From an uncultured Dialister sp. (lineage in GTDB: Bacteria > Bacillota > Negativicutes > Veillonellales > Dialisteraceae): a stretch of DNA of 57,987 bases. The stretch lies in the NCBI RefSeq assembly GCF_900538805.1, contig NZ_UPZP01000002.1, positions 1 to 57,987 of the forward strand, written 5' to 3'. The translations under genes and the position numbers were made by a program. Below are positions 36,108-45,289 of this stretch, piece after piece. Within the stretch, counting starts at the first letter, position 1. Each line of letters begins with the position of its first letter. The notes under the pieces were generated by a model. The model was not told the DNA's origin. It did no database searches and saw only the letters and a program-made list of their open reading frames with translations.

Positions 36108-37052
36108 TTATGACACCGGAAGGATGATGTGTTTCTTTTTTAAAGCGGGCAGTTTCTCAAAAGGAAAATCCTCCAGCGCTTCTCTCAGAGATACCGGTTT
36201 GGGTTCAGGAAGTCCTCCGGCCAGGTATAGAAGAAGACCGATAAGATCTTCCTTCCTGTAACCACGGTTCCTAAGCTCTCTGATAGTGATTCCCTGCTGC
36301 CGCTTGGATAGGCGAATTCCCTTTGTATCCACCAGGAGTGGCAGATGACCGTAGGTGGGTACATGATATCCCAGCTTATCTATGAGCCAGGCCTGATAGG
36401 GCGCAGAGTCCAGCAGGTCATTTCCTCGAAACACATGGGTTATTCCCATGTCCCCATCATCGATGGATACAGCCAGCTGGTAGGCCACCAGGCCGTCGGC
36501 CCGCCGGACTACGAAATCATCGGCGCCGGCCTTCAGTGTTCTGGTCATGGTGCCATAGAAAAGGTCGATGAAGGAAACTGTGCTTTCTTCCATGCGCACC
36601 CTCCAGCAGGGCTGTTTGGTCATGGCCTGTCTCTCTTCAGCAGTCAGATTCCGGCAGTGCCCATCATACACAGGGCGATCCTCTCCTTCATGGGGTGCAG
36701 AGAGGACCTGGTGGATACGACTTCGGCTGCAGTAGCAGGGATAGATATAACCTTTCTTTTCCATATCAGAAAGAAGAGTGCCATAGATATCATAGCGTCT
36801 GCTCTGCACGGCGGAGCCATAGGAATAGGTGCCTTCAGGGCCTTCATCGAAGTCAAGACCCATCCAGGACAGGTCTTCCAGTATGCCCTCTTCATATTCC
36901 CTTCGGCAGCGTTCCCGGTCAATATCTTCCATGCGGAGAACGATTTTCCCGCCCCGCTGTCTTGTCCAGAGCCAGTTCAGAAAAGCAATCCACAGATTTC
37001 CCAGATGCATACGGCCGGTGGGACTGGGGGCGAAACGGGTGCGGATGTTCAT
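36108..37052 (-). CDS. gluQ: Glutamyl-Q tRNA(Asp) synthetase
   Basis: A 314-residue paralogue of glutamyl-tRNA synthetase that lacks the anticodon-binding domain and attaches glutamate to queuosine of tRNA-Asp. FAPSPTGRMHLGN is the HIGH-type motif and IRLSKRQQG the KMSKS-type motif; the zinc-site cysteines are in YPCYCSRS. The length fits GluQ and is too short for GltX. Its ATG overlaps the stop of the M16 protease gene by one base. No queuosine biosynthesis gene is nearby. Confidence 0.9.
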   Translation of the reverse strand: MNIRTRFAPSPTGRMHLGNLWIAFLNWLWTRQRGGKIVLRMEDIDRERCRREYEEGILEDLSWMGLDFDEGPEGTYSYGSAVQSRRYDIYGTLLSDMEKKGYIYPCYCSRSRIHQVLSAPHEGEDRPVYDGHCRNLTAEERQAMTKQPCWRVRMEESTVSFIDLFYGTMTRTLKAGADDFVVRRADGLVAYQLAVSIDDGDMGITHVFRGNDLLDSAPYQAWLIDKLGYHVPTYGHLPLLVDTKGIRLSKRQQGITIRELRNRGYRKEDLIGLLLYLAGGLPEPKPVSLREALEDFPFEKLPALKKKHIILPVS

Positions 37053-39979
37053 CAGTTGGGCAGGGACCTGACGGCATCGAAGAGGTCCTTATCCTTCTGA
37101 ATCTTATCTTCACTGCCCATGACGCAGATGTAGGGGTCCTTCATGACGCTGTCCACCAGAGATGCCAGTTTACGGATATCCTCTACCTGGCAGTTGATGA
37201 TTTCATCCCGAATCTTCATACGGGATTCCCTGGTATTGCCGGAAAGATAGTGAACCATGGCCCTTTCGCCCTTCATGGAAGGGGTGAGCTGGATTTCATC
37301 GGCTGCCATGGTGCCAATGACGTACTTGGTCATTTCACGGTCCGACAGGGTAAGGTTTTCCAGGTATGTCGGCAGTTCTTCATAGGCTTTGATGGTTTCG
37401 GAAAGATTCGGGTCCCGATAGGAGCAGAGGATTGCCGTGCCGTCCCGGAGGAACTGGGTGAAGGCGCCGTAGGCACCGCCGAGGACGCGGATTTTCTTCC
37501 ACAGGTATTCGTAGCGGAGAATGGTTTCCATGACACGGAGGGCGCCGGTGTATGCAAAGCCATGGCTCTTGAAATTGCCTCCCTTGGCTACGTACTGCAC
37601 CTTGCCGGAGGTAAGGAAGGCTTCATTCCTGCTTTCCGGCGGGAAGCTGTATACATGGGGTTCTGCTTTCTCCCCTTCTTCCATGTCATCCAGCACAAGA
37701 GGAAGATTTGCAAGAACCGCCTTCTTTTCCTCTTCCTCCCCTATGGTTTCAAAGAAAAGACCACTTCTTGTGAAAATCTTTTTGGAAATGGCGGCCAGTT
37801 TTTCTTCCAGGGCATCTTTATTTTCATCAAAATGCTTCACCAGATCCGCCAGGAAATAGTAGTAGGAAAGGCCGGACTGTTCAGCAAATTCGCCGCCTTT
37901 GGAGAAATAGGAAGTCAGTCTTGTCATGACCAGGGTATGGCCTCTGGAAAAGGCGCTCATATCCCATTCCGATTTTTCCTGGAGAATCAGTTCCTTCAGC
38001 CTCTTGGTATCTGTGAAAAGGGTATGGTTAATCACTTCTCCCAGAAGATCCATGAGCTTGTCCGTCTTGGAGGTCAGCGCCTTGGCACGGATTGTCAGGG
38101 CCGGCAGATAGGAGGAAGTATCGTTCACCTTCCCGTAGCCGTTCAGGGCAAAACTCATGCCCCCGGTATAAGCGTTGGACAGACGGGCCAGTTCGGTATA
38201 GCTGTGCTTTGTTGTGGAAAGGCTTCTAAGCAGGGAGGAAAGGAGGATGGCATAGGGAATGTCCTCTTCCTTCAGATTTCCCAGGGTGAAATAGAAGTTC
38301 ACGTAGGTAATTCCATTGGTATGAACCTGGAAATGGAAATGGTCCACGCCGGATACGCTTTCTTTTTCCAGCACCTCTTCTTCCACCGGACGCTTCAGGT
38401 CTTTTCTGGAAAGGAGAGGAATGGTTTTCAGCGCTTCCTCCGTTTCGCCGGAGGCCTGTCTTTCCTTCAGCGCTTTGGTGGAAGCCATGATTTTATCCAG
38501 CTGTTCGTCGGAAAGGCTGCTCTTGAAGGATGCCAGCTTTTCCGCAGTTTCCCGGTTCATCTTTTCGGTGAGCCCCTTTTCCGGCTTCATGGTAATGAGC
38601 ACCTGGTGAGGGTTCTTAATCACATAGCGGAGCAGGAGATTTTCGAAATAGTTGGTCTTCAGATTCTCCCGGAGCCTGTTCATATCATCAATGTAACGGA
38701 GCGCATCCATGGGATTCCTGTCGTAAAGCCACATATCCATGGCACGGACGCCGTAGAAAAGGCCCTTGGGTCTGCCCTGGTAGTCATTTTCCCGGGCAGT
38801 GAATTCGGTGCGGTTCAAAGCTGCTTCCAGCATATCCTTGTCTATTCCCTTAAGGGCAATGGAACGAAGAGTGCTGTCCACCACATCCGCAAAAGCAGCC
38901 TGCTTATCCACTTCAGAGCCCGTGGCTTCCACAATCCAGACAGGCTGCTTGTAGCTGTCTCCGTAGGAACCGGAAAGGTCGCTGCCAAGTCCGGCATCCA
39001 ACACCGCCTGCTTCAGGGGAGCGCCGTCCATATCGATGAGCACATAGTTCAGGATGCGGAATGCCAGTGAGTCCATGGTGGACATGTGGTCATTGAATGC
39101 GGTGTAGAGGGCATGGATAGCCTTGCCTTCGGTGCCTTCATTCTCCGCAATGCCGTAGGGCGCTGTGAGGGATACCCTTTTGCTGAAAGGAGCCTGGGTC
39201 TTGACCATGGAATCCACATTTCTTCTATCAAAGGCCGAAAGATATTCCCGGTCCAGATAATCCAAGGTCTTTTCAATATCCATATCACCGTAGAGGTAAA
39301 TATAGCTGTTGGAGGGGTGGTAGAAACGACGATGGAATTCCGTAAATTCACGGAAAGAAAGGGTGGGAATCACTTCCGGATCCCCGCCGGATTCCACACC
39401 ATAAGTGGTATCGGGGAAAAGTTTTTCCATGGCCCGGTCTTCCATAATGGCTTCCGGAGAGGACAGGGCGCCCTTCATTTCATTGTATACCACGCCGTTG
39501 TACGTAAGGGGGGCATCCTTGTTTTCCAGTTCGTAATGCCAGCCTTCCTGCATGAGAATCTGGGGATTCTTCAGGCAGTTGGGATAGAAAACGGCATCCA
39601 GATACACATCCATGAGATTGTGGAAATCCACATCATTCCGGCTGGCAATGGGATACATGGTCTTGTCCGGCCAGGTAATGGCATTAAGGAATGTGTTGAG
39701 AGACCCCTTGGCCAGTTCCACAAAAGGTTCCTTCAGCGGATATTTCCGGGAGCCGCAGAGGGTGGAATGTTCCATGATATGGGGTGTTCCCTTGGAATTG
39801 TCCGGGGTGGTACGGAAGCAGATATAAAATACCTTGTTATCATCATCATTATCCAGATACATGAGACGGGCGCCGCTCTTCACGTGCTCCATCAGATAGG
39901 CATCGGAATTCACTTCTTCAATATGAGACATGGAGTTCACGCGAAAACCGTGAACCATATCGCCTATTTTCCATTTCAT
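37052..39979 (-). CDS. M16C metalloprotease, presequence-protease-like
   Basis: A large zinc peptidase of 975 residues. The inverted zinc motif HIMEH is near residue 65 in TPHIMEHSTLCGS, and the following block LAKGSLNTFLNAITWPDKT is typical of the M16C (PreP/Cym1) group. The rest contains the further M16 domains, including an inactive-domain segment with GNTRESRMKIRD near the end. There is no signal peptide, so it is probably cytoplasmic and degrades small peptides. I chose the ATG at 39979 with TGGAGG upstream; the frame is open to 40018. It lies between lysC and gluQ with no functional link that I can see. Confidence 0.92.
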   Translation of the reverse strand: MKWKIGDMVHGFRVNSMSHIEEVNSDAYLMEHVKSGARLMYLDNDDDNKVFYICFRTTPDNSKGTPHIMEHSTLCGSRKYPLKEPFVELAKGSLNTFLNAITWPDKTMYPIASRNDVDFHNLMDVYLDAVFYPNCLKNPQILMQEGWHYELENKDAPLTYNGVVYNEMKGALSSPEAIMEDRAMEKLFPDTTYGVESGGDPEVIPTLSFREFTEFHRRFYHPSNSYIYLYGDMDIEKTLDYLDREYLSAFDRRNVDSMVKTQAPFSKRVSLTAPYGIAENEGTEGKAIHALYTAFNDHMSTMDSLAFRILNYVLIDMDGAPLKQAVLDAGLGSDLSGSYGDSYKQPVWIVEATGSEVDKQAAFADVVDSTLRSIALKGIDKDMLEAALNRTEFTARENDYQGRPKGLFYGVRAMDMWLYDRNPMDALRYIDDMNRLRENLKTNYFENLLLRYVIKNPHQVLITMKPEKGLTEKMNRETAEKLASFKSSLSDEQLDKIMASTKALKERQASGETEEALKTIPLLSRKDLKRPVEEEVLEKESVSGVDHFHFQVHTNGITYVNFYFTLGNLKEEDIPYAILLSSLLRSLSTTKHSYTELARLSNAYTGGMSFALNGYGKVNDTSSYLPALTIRAKALTSKTDKLMDLLGEVINHTLFTDTKRLKELILQEKSEWDMSAFSRGHTLVMTRLTSYFSKGGEFAEQSGLSYYYFLADLVKHFDENKDALEEKLAAISKKIFTRSGLFFETIGEEEEKKAVLANLPLVLDDMEEGEKAEPHVYSFPPESRNEAFLTSGKVQYVAKGGNFKSHGFAYTGALRVMETILRYEYLWKKIRVLGGAYGAFTQFLRDGTAILCSYRDPNLSETIKAYEELPTYLENLTLSDREMTKYVIGTMAADEIQLTPSMKGERAMVHYLSGNTRESRMKIRDEIINCQVEDIRKLASLVDSVMKDPYICVMGSEDKIQKDKDLFDAVRSLPN

Positions 39980-40050
39980 ATAAAAACCTCCAGAACGTAC
40001 GAAAAAGCGCAGGCGCATACCTGTGCTTTTTCTGTTAAAAAAGATGTAAA

Positions 40051-41283
40051 TTATTCAGATTTGGCAGCAGGGAAAAATTCATCATGAATGGCCTGCACTG
40101 CCTTGTCCAGATCTTTTCTTAAAATGAGACAGGAAATACTGATTTCAGAGGTGCTCACAATATCAATGTTCACACCGGCTCTTCCCAGGGCGCCGAACAT
40201 GCGGGCAGCCACGCCGGGAGTACCGAGCATGCCGGCACCGACTACGGAAACCTTGGCGGTGTCATCGTCATAAATGACCTCTTCCAGCTTTCCTTCGTCC
40301 CTCATCTTTTCCAGCACCCGTTTTGCATCAGGCAGGTCTGTATCTTCAATGGTGAAAATAATATCGGTTTTGTCATCGTTGGAATTTCTCACGCTCTGGA
40401 CAATCATGTCCACCGTAATATTGTCTTCAGCCAGTGCGGAGAAAACCATGTACGCCACACCGGGAATATTTCTAAGTCCCAGCACGGCAATCCTTGCAGC
40501 ATGGGCATCCTGCGCCACGCCTCTTACTGATTCATTTTTTCCTTCCATTGTGCATACCTCCCGAATAATGGTGCCTTCTTCATCGGTAAATGTAGACCGT
40601 ACATGAATGGGAATATGATACTTCATGCCCAGCTCCACACTGCGGGGCTGCATGACTCCGGCCCCCAGCCTTGCCATTTCCAGCATTTCCGTATTGGTGA
40701 TTTCCTTCATCTTGATGCAGCCCTTCACATGACGGGGATCGGCAGAATAAATGCCGTCCACATCGGTAAAGATTTCACACATATCCGCATGCATGGCGCC
40801 GGCCAGTGCCACTGCCGTAGCATCGGAGCCGCCGCGGCCAAGGGTGGCCACGTCACCGTTGGGCATAATCCCCTGGAATCCGGCTACAATGACAATCTTG
40901 CCTTCTTCCAGCTCCCGAAGTACCCTTTCCGGCTTCACATCGTCAATGCGTGCTTTACCGTAAGCTCCGCCGGCAATAATGCCCGCCTGGGGCCCGGTCA
41001 GGGAAATGGCCGGAACTCCCAGCTTCCTGAAGGTCATGGCCATCAGGGCAATGGACATCTGTTCTCCCGTAGCCAGGAGCATATCCATCTCCCTGCCATG
41101 GTTCACGGAAGAAACCTGGGATGCCAGATCCAGAAGATCATCGGTGGTATCGCCCATGGCAGACACCACAATCACAATCTTATCCCCCGGCTTCCGGTCA
41201 CGAAGAACGCGGTTCGCAATATTCAGCATTTTTTCCGGTGTAGCCACCGAACTTCCACCGAACTTCTTAACATAAAGTGCCAT
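40051..41283 (-). CDS. lysC: Aspartate kinase
   Basis: The first enzyme of the aspartate pathway, 410 residues. KKFGGSSV at the N-terminus and GRGGSDATAVALAGA are the kinase motifs; two C-terminal ACT domains (from about 265) provide feedback control. The length is that of the Firmicutes single-function enzyme; an internal start for a beta subunit is possible but unproven. GAGGGA precedes the ATG. The leader is only about 45 nt, so no lysine riboswitch fits. Confidence 0.96.
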   Translation of the reverse strand: MALYVKKFGGSSVATPEKMLNIANRVLRDRKPGDKIVIVVSAMGDTTDDLLDLASQVSSVNHGREMDMLLATGEQMSIALMAMTFRKLGVPAISLTGPQAGIIAGGAYGKARIDDVKPERVLRELEEGKIVIVAGFQGIMPNGDVATLGRGGSDATAVALAGAMHADMCEIFTDVDGIYSADPRHVKGCIKMKEITNTEMLEMARLGAGVMQPRSVELGMKYHIPIHVRSTFTDEEGTIIREVCTMEGKNESVRGVAQDAHAARIAVLGLRNIPGVAYMVFSALAEDNITVDMIVQSVRNSNDDKTDIIFTIEDTDLPDAKRVLEKMRDEGKLEEVIYDDDTAKVSVVGAGMLGTPGVAARMFGALGRAGVNIDIVSTSEISISCLILRKDLDKAVQAIHDEFFPAAKSE

Positions 41284-41330
41284 TTACATCCCTCATTTAC
41301 TGAGTAATCAATATATCTACAACTTAGAAA

Positions 41331-41359
41331 ATTTTATCATGCCCGCCCATTTATGTAAA
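41331..41359 (-). promoter_or_regulatory. Promoter for lysC
   Basis: TTTACA (-35, 41354-41359) and TAAAAT (-10, 41331-41336) with a 17-nt spacer, about 50 nt before the lysC ATG. Confidence 0.65.
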
Positions 41360-41398
41360 GAAGATTGTTGAAATTGGGGCTGTCAGGGAGCTGCGGGG

Positions 41399-41787
41399 CG
41401 GTTCCGGATTCCAACGGTTCAGAGGGTTCAAAGAAAAAAGGTTCTTAAAATTAACCGGCCTTCCGGGCCGGAGAATTCTTAAGTTTGGCAGCCCTTTCAG
41501 GGCTGAGGGCTGCGGTGGCCCTCAGCGGCAGTTTATAGTGAGCGTTACGGGATTGACGTAGAGCCCACAGCAGTTAGCAATCAGCAGTTAGTTGAGTTCG
41601 GCTTTTACCTTTGGATTCATCGCTTCCCTGACTGCCTTTGGTGGCTTTTCCTCTCCCGCAGGGCGGTTGTAAAAGTTTTCAAAAAACCGGCGGCGAAGCC
41701 GCCCACCACCCCCTCTGAACCCTATGCACCTTTTTGAACCCTCTGAACCCTCACGCCCGAAAGGGCGTGTCCATAAGGGCGTGTCCT
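41399..41787 (+). repeat. Intergenic mosaic repeat, copy 1
   Basis: The gap between lysC and cobO holds no gene. From left to right: nonamers GGTTCAGAG and GGTTCAAAG (41409-41427), a CCGGCC/GGCCGG hairpin followed by TTCTTAAG, a block with GAGCGTTACGGGATTGACGT and CAGCAGTTAGCAATCAGCAG (41539-41592), GCAGGGCGGTTGTAAAAG (41660-41677), a CGGCGGCGAAGCCGCC hairpin, inverted nonamers CTCTGAACC, and the hairpin CACGCCCGAAAGGGCGTG (41751-41768) abutting the cobO stop. The same parts recur in order in other gaps. Confidence 0.8.
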
Positions 41788-42342
41788 TCAGAACTCTATT
41801 CCCTTCCTTGCCCGGATGCCCTTCTGGAAGGCGTGCTTTATGAGGGTCATTTCCGTAACCGTGTCGGCCAGTTGGATGAGTTCTTCCGGCGCGTAGCGGC
41901 CGGTGAGAATCATGTTGAGCCTTGGCGGTCTTTCCTGTACCAGCTTTGCCACTTCATCGGTTTCCAGCATGCCGAAATGGATGGCGTAGTTGACCTCGTC
42001 AAGTACCACCAGGTCCCATGTATCACTCATGACTTCTTTTTTTACCATATCCCAGGCTTTGCGGGCCAGTTCTTTCTTTTCCGCCAGTCGTTCTTCGTTT
42101 TCCGGGTCCTTTTTATTGTGGAATACGAAACCGTCGCCCATGGGGCGGATTTCGATACGTCCTTCCGCCTTTCCCAGGGTCTCAATGGCCTTCAGTTCTC
42201 CGTATTTCCAGGCGCCCTTGATGAACTGGAGGATGAGAACTCTCTGGCCGTCGCCCCAGGCGCGGACAGCAGTTCCAAGGGCCGCCGTTGTTTTTCCCTT
42301 GCCGGTCCCCGTATTGATAAGAACCAATCCTTTTTGTTCCAT
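41788..42342 (-). CDS. cobO: Corrinoid adenosyltransferase, CobO type
   Basis: An ATP:cob(I)alamin adenosyltransferase of 184 residues, P-loop family (CobA/CobO/BtuR). INTGTGKGKTTAALG is the P-loop, and VVLDEVNYAIHFG the Walker-B-like block. I chose the ATG at 42342 with AAGGAAG upstream; the frame is open to 42375. It is last in the cbiL-cbiA-cobO unit. The window also has an unrelated PduO-type enzyme for the same reaction at 54582-55085. Confidence 0.93.
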   Translation of the reverse strand: MEQKGLVLINTGTGKGKTTAALGTAVRAWGDGQRVLILQFIKGAWKYGELKAIETLGKAEGRIEIRPMGDGFVFHNKKDPENEERLAEKKELARKAWDMVKKEVMSDTWDLVVLDEVNYAIHFGMLETDEVAKLVQERPPRLNMILTGRYAPEELIQLADTVTEMTLIKHAFQKGIRARKGIEF

Positions 42343-42384
42343 ATGTTCTTCCTTTCCTTGACAGGAATAAATCATGGAAGGAAA

Positions 42385-43779
42385 TCAGAAATTTCCTTCC
42401 ATGAATAAAAAATATCTCTTTTTGTACGCCGCACAGGAAGCCAGGAATTTATCCGCTGCCTTTGGATTTCCTTCAAAAGACAGGTGAAGGTAGCTGGCCA
42501 GCACGTTATCCCGGGCAAATCCTTCCAGATGGCCTTCTTTCTGTCTGGTTCCCTTCAGGTCATAGGCCCAGGGGAAATCGTCTTCGCAGGCCAGAGTGGA
42601 AAAGTGGAATTCGTGGCCCTTCAGGATGTCTCCTTCGTCGGCGATAATGCTCTTCCGGAGGGCTTTTCCTGTGACGTAGCCCACCCGCTGCAGCTTTTTC
42701 TGCATTTCGCATACCCCCGGCACCAGGCCTGCCATTTCATAGGCATCGCCGTCAAAGCCCTGGATTTTCCGGCAGAGATACATGAGGCCGCCGCATTCGG
42801 CATAAATAGGCATGCCCGATGAAGCTGCTTGTCGGATGGATTCTTTCATGGACAGATTATTTTCCAGCTCATGGAGGAACATTTCCGGGAAACCGCCGCC
42901 GAAGATGAGACCGTCCACATCAGGAATCACGCTGTCCCTCAGAGGGCTGAAATCCACCAGCTCCGCCCCCATTTTTTCCAAAGCGTGGAGGCTGGCGGGA
43001 TAGTAGAAGGAAAAAGCTTCGTCCCTGGCTACGCCAATGCGGACGGGAACCTTCTTCCTTTCCTCCCTGTCCTCTTCCACCGTAAGAGACGGCGCGCTTT
43101 TCGCAATGGCAAGGAGTTTCTCCGTATCCACCCAGCGTCCTGCATCTTCTCCCATATGACGGATAAGGTCCGCCGTTTCGATTTCCGTTACCGGCGTCAG
43201 TCCCAGATGCCGCTCCGGCGTTTTAAGTCCGTCGTCCCGGTGGTAAGCACCGATGACGGGCATGTGGATTTTTTCCATCACGTCCCGCACCATGGCTTCA
43301 TGACGGTCGGAGCCCAGACGGTTCAGGATGACACCGGCAATGTGGGTATCTCTGTCATATTCACGGAAACCCAGGGCCGTGGCGGCAATGCTGTAGCCCA
43401 CGGACTTGCAGTCCAGCACAAGAATCACCGGTGCCTTAAGTCTTTTGGCAATGTCGGCGGAGGAAGAAACCCCTTCTGCGCCGCCGTCGTAAAGGCCCAT
43501 GACCCCTTCAATGATGGAAATATCCGCATCCTTTGAAAGGTAGGAGAAATTGGAAACCAAATGATCCGCCGGCGTCATCCAGGTATCCAGATTGTAGGAA
43601 GGTCTCCCGGCTGCCTTTTCATGGAAGCCGGGGTCAATGTAATCCGGCCCCACTTTGAAAGGCTGGGCCTTGAGGCCTTTGGAGTGGAAATAGGCAAGAA
43701 GGCCGGTGACAATGGTGGTTTTTCCCACTCCGCTGTTTGTCCCCGCAATGACCACCCGGGGACGGTCAAACGCTGCCAT
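42385..43779 (-). CDS. cbiA: Cobyrinate a,c-diamide synthase
   Basis: A glutamine-dependent amidase of 464 residues that amidates the a and c side chains of cobyrinate. The N-terminal dethiobiotin-synthase-like domain has GTNSGVGKTTIVTGL (P-loop); the C-terminal class I glutamine amidotransferase domain (from about 250) has the nucleophile Cys in YAECGGLMYLC. The ATG follows the cbiL stop without a gap. CbiA (anaerobic) is favoured over CobB (hydrogenobyrinate) by the neighbours and the anaerobic lineage. Confidence 0.93.
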   Translation of the reverse strand: MAAFDRPRVVIAGTNSGVGKTTIVTGLLAYFHSKGLKAQPFKVGPDYIDPGFHEKAAGRPSYNLDTWMTPADHLVSNFSYLSKDADISIIEGVMGLYDGGAEGVSSSADIAKRLKAPVILVLDCKSVGYSIAATALGFREYDRDTHIAGVILNRLGSDRHEAMVRDVMEKIHMPVIGAYHRDDGLKTPERHLGLTPVTEIETADLIRHMGEDAGRWVDTEKLLAIAKSAPSLTVEEDREERKKVPVRIGVARDEAFSFYYPASLHALEKMGAELVDFSPLRDSVIPDVDGLIFGGGFPEMFLHELENNLSMKESIRQAASSGMPIYAECGGLMYLCRKIQGFDGDAYEMAGLVPGVCEMQKKLQRVGYVTGKALRKSIIADEGDILKGHEFHFSTLACEDDFPWAYDLKGTRQKEGHLEGFARDNVLASYLHLSFEGNPKAADKFLASCAAYKKRYFLFMEGNF

Positions 43780-44490
43780 TTATTTATCTCTCTTGGCAAT
43801 AATGGTGCTGAGATAGTTGGGCTTATAATCGGCAGGCAGGCTGTCAATGTCACGAATCACGATTTCATCGGGCAGCCCGGCACGGGAAACCATGACGGAC
43901 CGTTTAATCATATGGTGTTTCCTGAGTTCCTCCTGCACAAAGGCAAAGCTCTTGTATACCTTCATAATCACCGCATTGTCGGAAGCGGCAAGGGCCCTGT
44001 CAAACTTTTCATGGTCCGCCGTAGCCGGAATGATGAGCACATTTTCCTCCCATTCCGTCACCGGAAGGCCGATGTAGGACGCAATGCCAAGGAATGCAGG
44101 AATACCGGGAATGGTTTCCACTTCATAATCAGGAGAATCCTTGAATTCATTAAAAATGTACATGTAGGTGCTGTAAAGCATGGGGTCTCCCAGCGTAAGG
44201 AACACCAGATTTTTCCCTTCATCCAGCTTTTCCGCAATGATTTTCCGGTTCTCCTCCCACTGCTTCTCCACAGCGCCCATGTCCGTATTCATCTGGAACA
44301 CCATGGGAAGGATAGCGGTCTTTTCGGAAATATAGGGTTTGGCAATGTTAAAAGCCACAGACCCTTCCTTCTTTTCCGTCTTCGGGGTGATAATCATATC
44401 AGCCGCCTGAATAGCTTCCACAGCCTTCACCGTAAGCAGTTTGGAGTCCCCCGGCCCCACACCGATGCCAAATAATTTTCCCTTTTTCAT
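43780..44490 (-). CDS. cbiL: Cobalt-precorrin-2 C20-methyltransferase
   Basis: A SAM-dependent tetrapyrrole methylase of 236 residues. FGIGVGPGDSKLLTVKAVE is the N-terminal signature, FLTLGDPMLYSTYMYI the second block and TIPGIPAFLGIAS the third, all typical of CbiL/CobI. GAGGAGG precedes the ATG. It heads a three-gene unit; most of the corrin pathway must be elsewhere if it is complete. Confidence 0.93.
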   Translation of the reverse strand: MKKGKLFGIGVGPGDSKLLTVKAVEAIQAADMIITPKTEKKEGSVAFNIAKPYISEKTAILPMVFQMNTDMGAVEKQWEENRKIIAEKLDEGKNLVFLTLGDPMLYSTYMYIFNEFKDSPDYEVETIPGIPAFLGIASYIGLPVTEWEENVLIIPATADHEKFDRALAASDNAVIMKVYKSFAFVQEELRKHHMIKRSVMVSRAGLPDEIVIRDIDSLPADYKPNYLSTIIAKRDK

Positions 44491-44529
44491 ATGAAATACC
44501 TCCTCATAAAATATGCATAGTACTTTTAT

Positions 44530-44558
44530 ATTGTACCATCTGCGCCCAAAGGCCGCAA
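44530..44558 (-). promoter_or_regulatory. Promoter for cbiL-cbiA-cobO
   Basis: TTGCGG (44553-44558) and TACAAT (44530-44535) with a 17-nt spacer. The leader is only about 35 nt, too short for a cobalamin riboswitch. Confidence 0.6.
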
Positions 44559-44601
44559 AAGATTCTTAAGATTGACCGGCCTATGGTCGAAAGATTCAAA
44601 G

Positions 44602-44700
44602 GGTTCAAAGGGTTCAAAGGGTTCAGAGGGTTCAGAGGGTTCAGAGGGTTCAAAGGGTTCAAAGGGTTCAGAGGGTTCAGAGGGTTCAGAGGGTTCAGAG
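44602..44700 (+). repeat. Tandem nonamer array, 11 units
   Basis: Eleven consecutive 9-bp units of GGTTCARAG without a break. With A for GGTTCAAAG and B for GGTTCAGAG the order is A A B B B A A B B B B, which suggests duplication of a five-unit block. Other intergenic copies hold one to four units. Confidence 0.97.
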
Positions 44701-45016
44701 GGGAAGGTATCGCCGCCTTTGGCGGCGATGAGTATAAAGTCAGCGTTACGGTACTTGCTTTATGTCTCCAGTGCTGCGTGACGGAGTGCCAGAGCCCCTT
44801 CCCCAGGAAGGCAGAAGCCAGCAATACTTCTGAGCCGGGCTCTTATTTAAGCATAGCCTGCACACAAAGCGAACACCTTAAAGCCCGGCCAGCGGGTGGC
44901 CCCTAAAGGGTGGCAAAGGAGCTGGATTCGTAGGGGAGCGGCAGCGACCTGAGAATCCAGTGAGTCCGTGATAGCCGTGCTGTAGGGAGCCCTTGGGCGA
45001 CTAAGAATCCAGTGAC

Positions 45017-45067
45017 ACGCTTCCCTTTAGGAGAAGTCCCGCGAAGCGGGCAAGTGGAAGCGTTTTT
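45017..45067 (+). terminator. Terminator-like nested hairpin in repeat copy 2
   Basis: ACGCTTCC (45017-45024) pairs with GGAAGCGT (45056-45063), enclosing a CCCGC/GCGGG hairpin, followed by TTTTT on the plus strand. No plus-strand gene precedes it, so its function is unclear. Confidence 0.45.
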
Positions 45068-45289
45068 CCTCACGCCTGAAATGGTTGTTTTTAGTTTTCG
45101 GTGCAGCCGCCCACCACCACCCTCAGCGGCAAAGCCGCTGTCAAACTTAAGAACCATAAGAACCTTCGGCCCGAAGGGCCGTCAACCCTCACGCCCGAAG
45201 GGCGTGTCATATCCCCCTTTCCATCTTCCTTATTATGCGATACAATAAAACTATCATACAGAGCATTCCGCTCTCCAGGAGGTTATTAC

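Larger units (their letters stand above)
44573..45208 (+). repeat. Intergenic mosaic repeat, copy 2 (longest)
   Basis: The 799-nt gap between cbiL and the plus-strand orphan gene. It begins with an 11-unit nonamer array (44602-44700), then the block AAGGTATCGCC...GGCGATGAGTATAAAGTCAGCGTTACGG (44704-44755). The middle (44780-45100) contains CTGGATTC/GAATCCAG inverted and direct copies (44922, 44952, 45006), and a nested hairpin. The right part has CGGCAAAGCCG and CGGCCCGAAGGGCCG hairpins and ends with CACGCCCGAAGGGCGTG (45189-45205). No gene is supported here. Confidence 0.75.

Noticed and set aside
36695..39070. Long plus-strand open frame of 791 codons
   Set aside because: It is antisense to the M16C protease, lacks a ribosome site and has no recognisable domain.
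41284..41330. Lysine riboswitch before lysC
   Set aside because: The leader is too short, and no L-box motif is seen.
44491..44600. Cobalamin riboswitch before cbiL
   Set aside because: The promoter lies about 40 nt from the ATG, and no B12-box-like sequence is visible.
44602..44700. CRISPR array
   Set aside because: The units are 9 bp and contiguous, with no spacers and no cas genes.
44504..44906. Repetitive open frames (Gly-Ser-Lys/Glu and Asn-Pro-Leu repeats)
   Set aside because: They are translations of the 9-bp tandem array, which is open in several frames because the unit is three codons long. There is no ribosome site.
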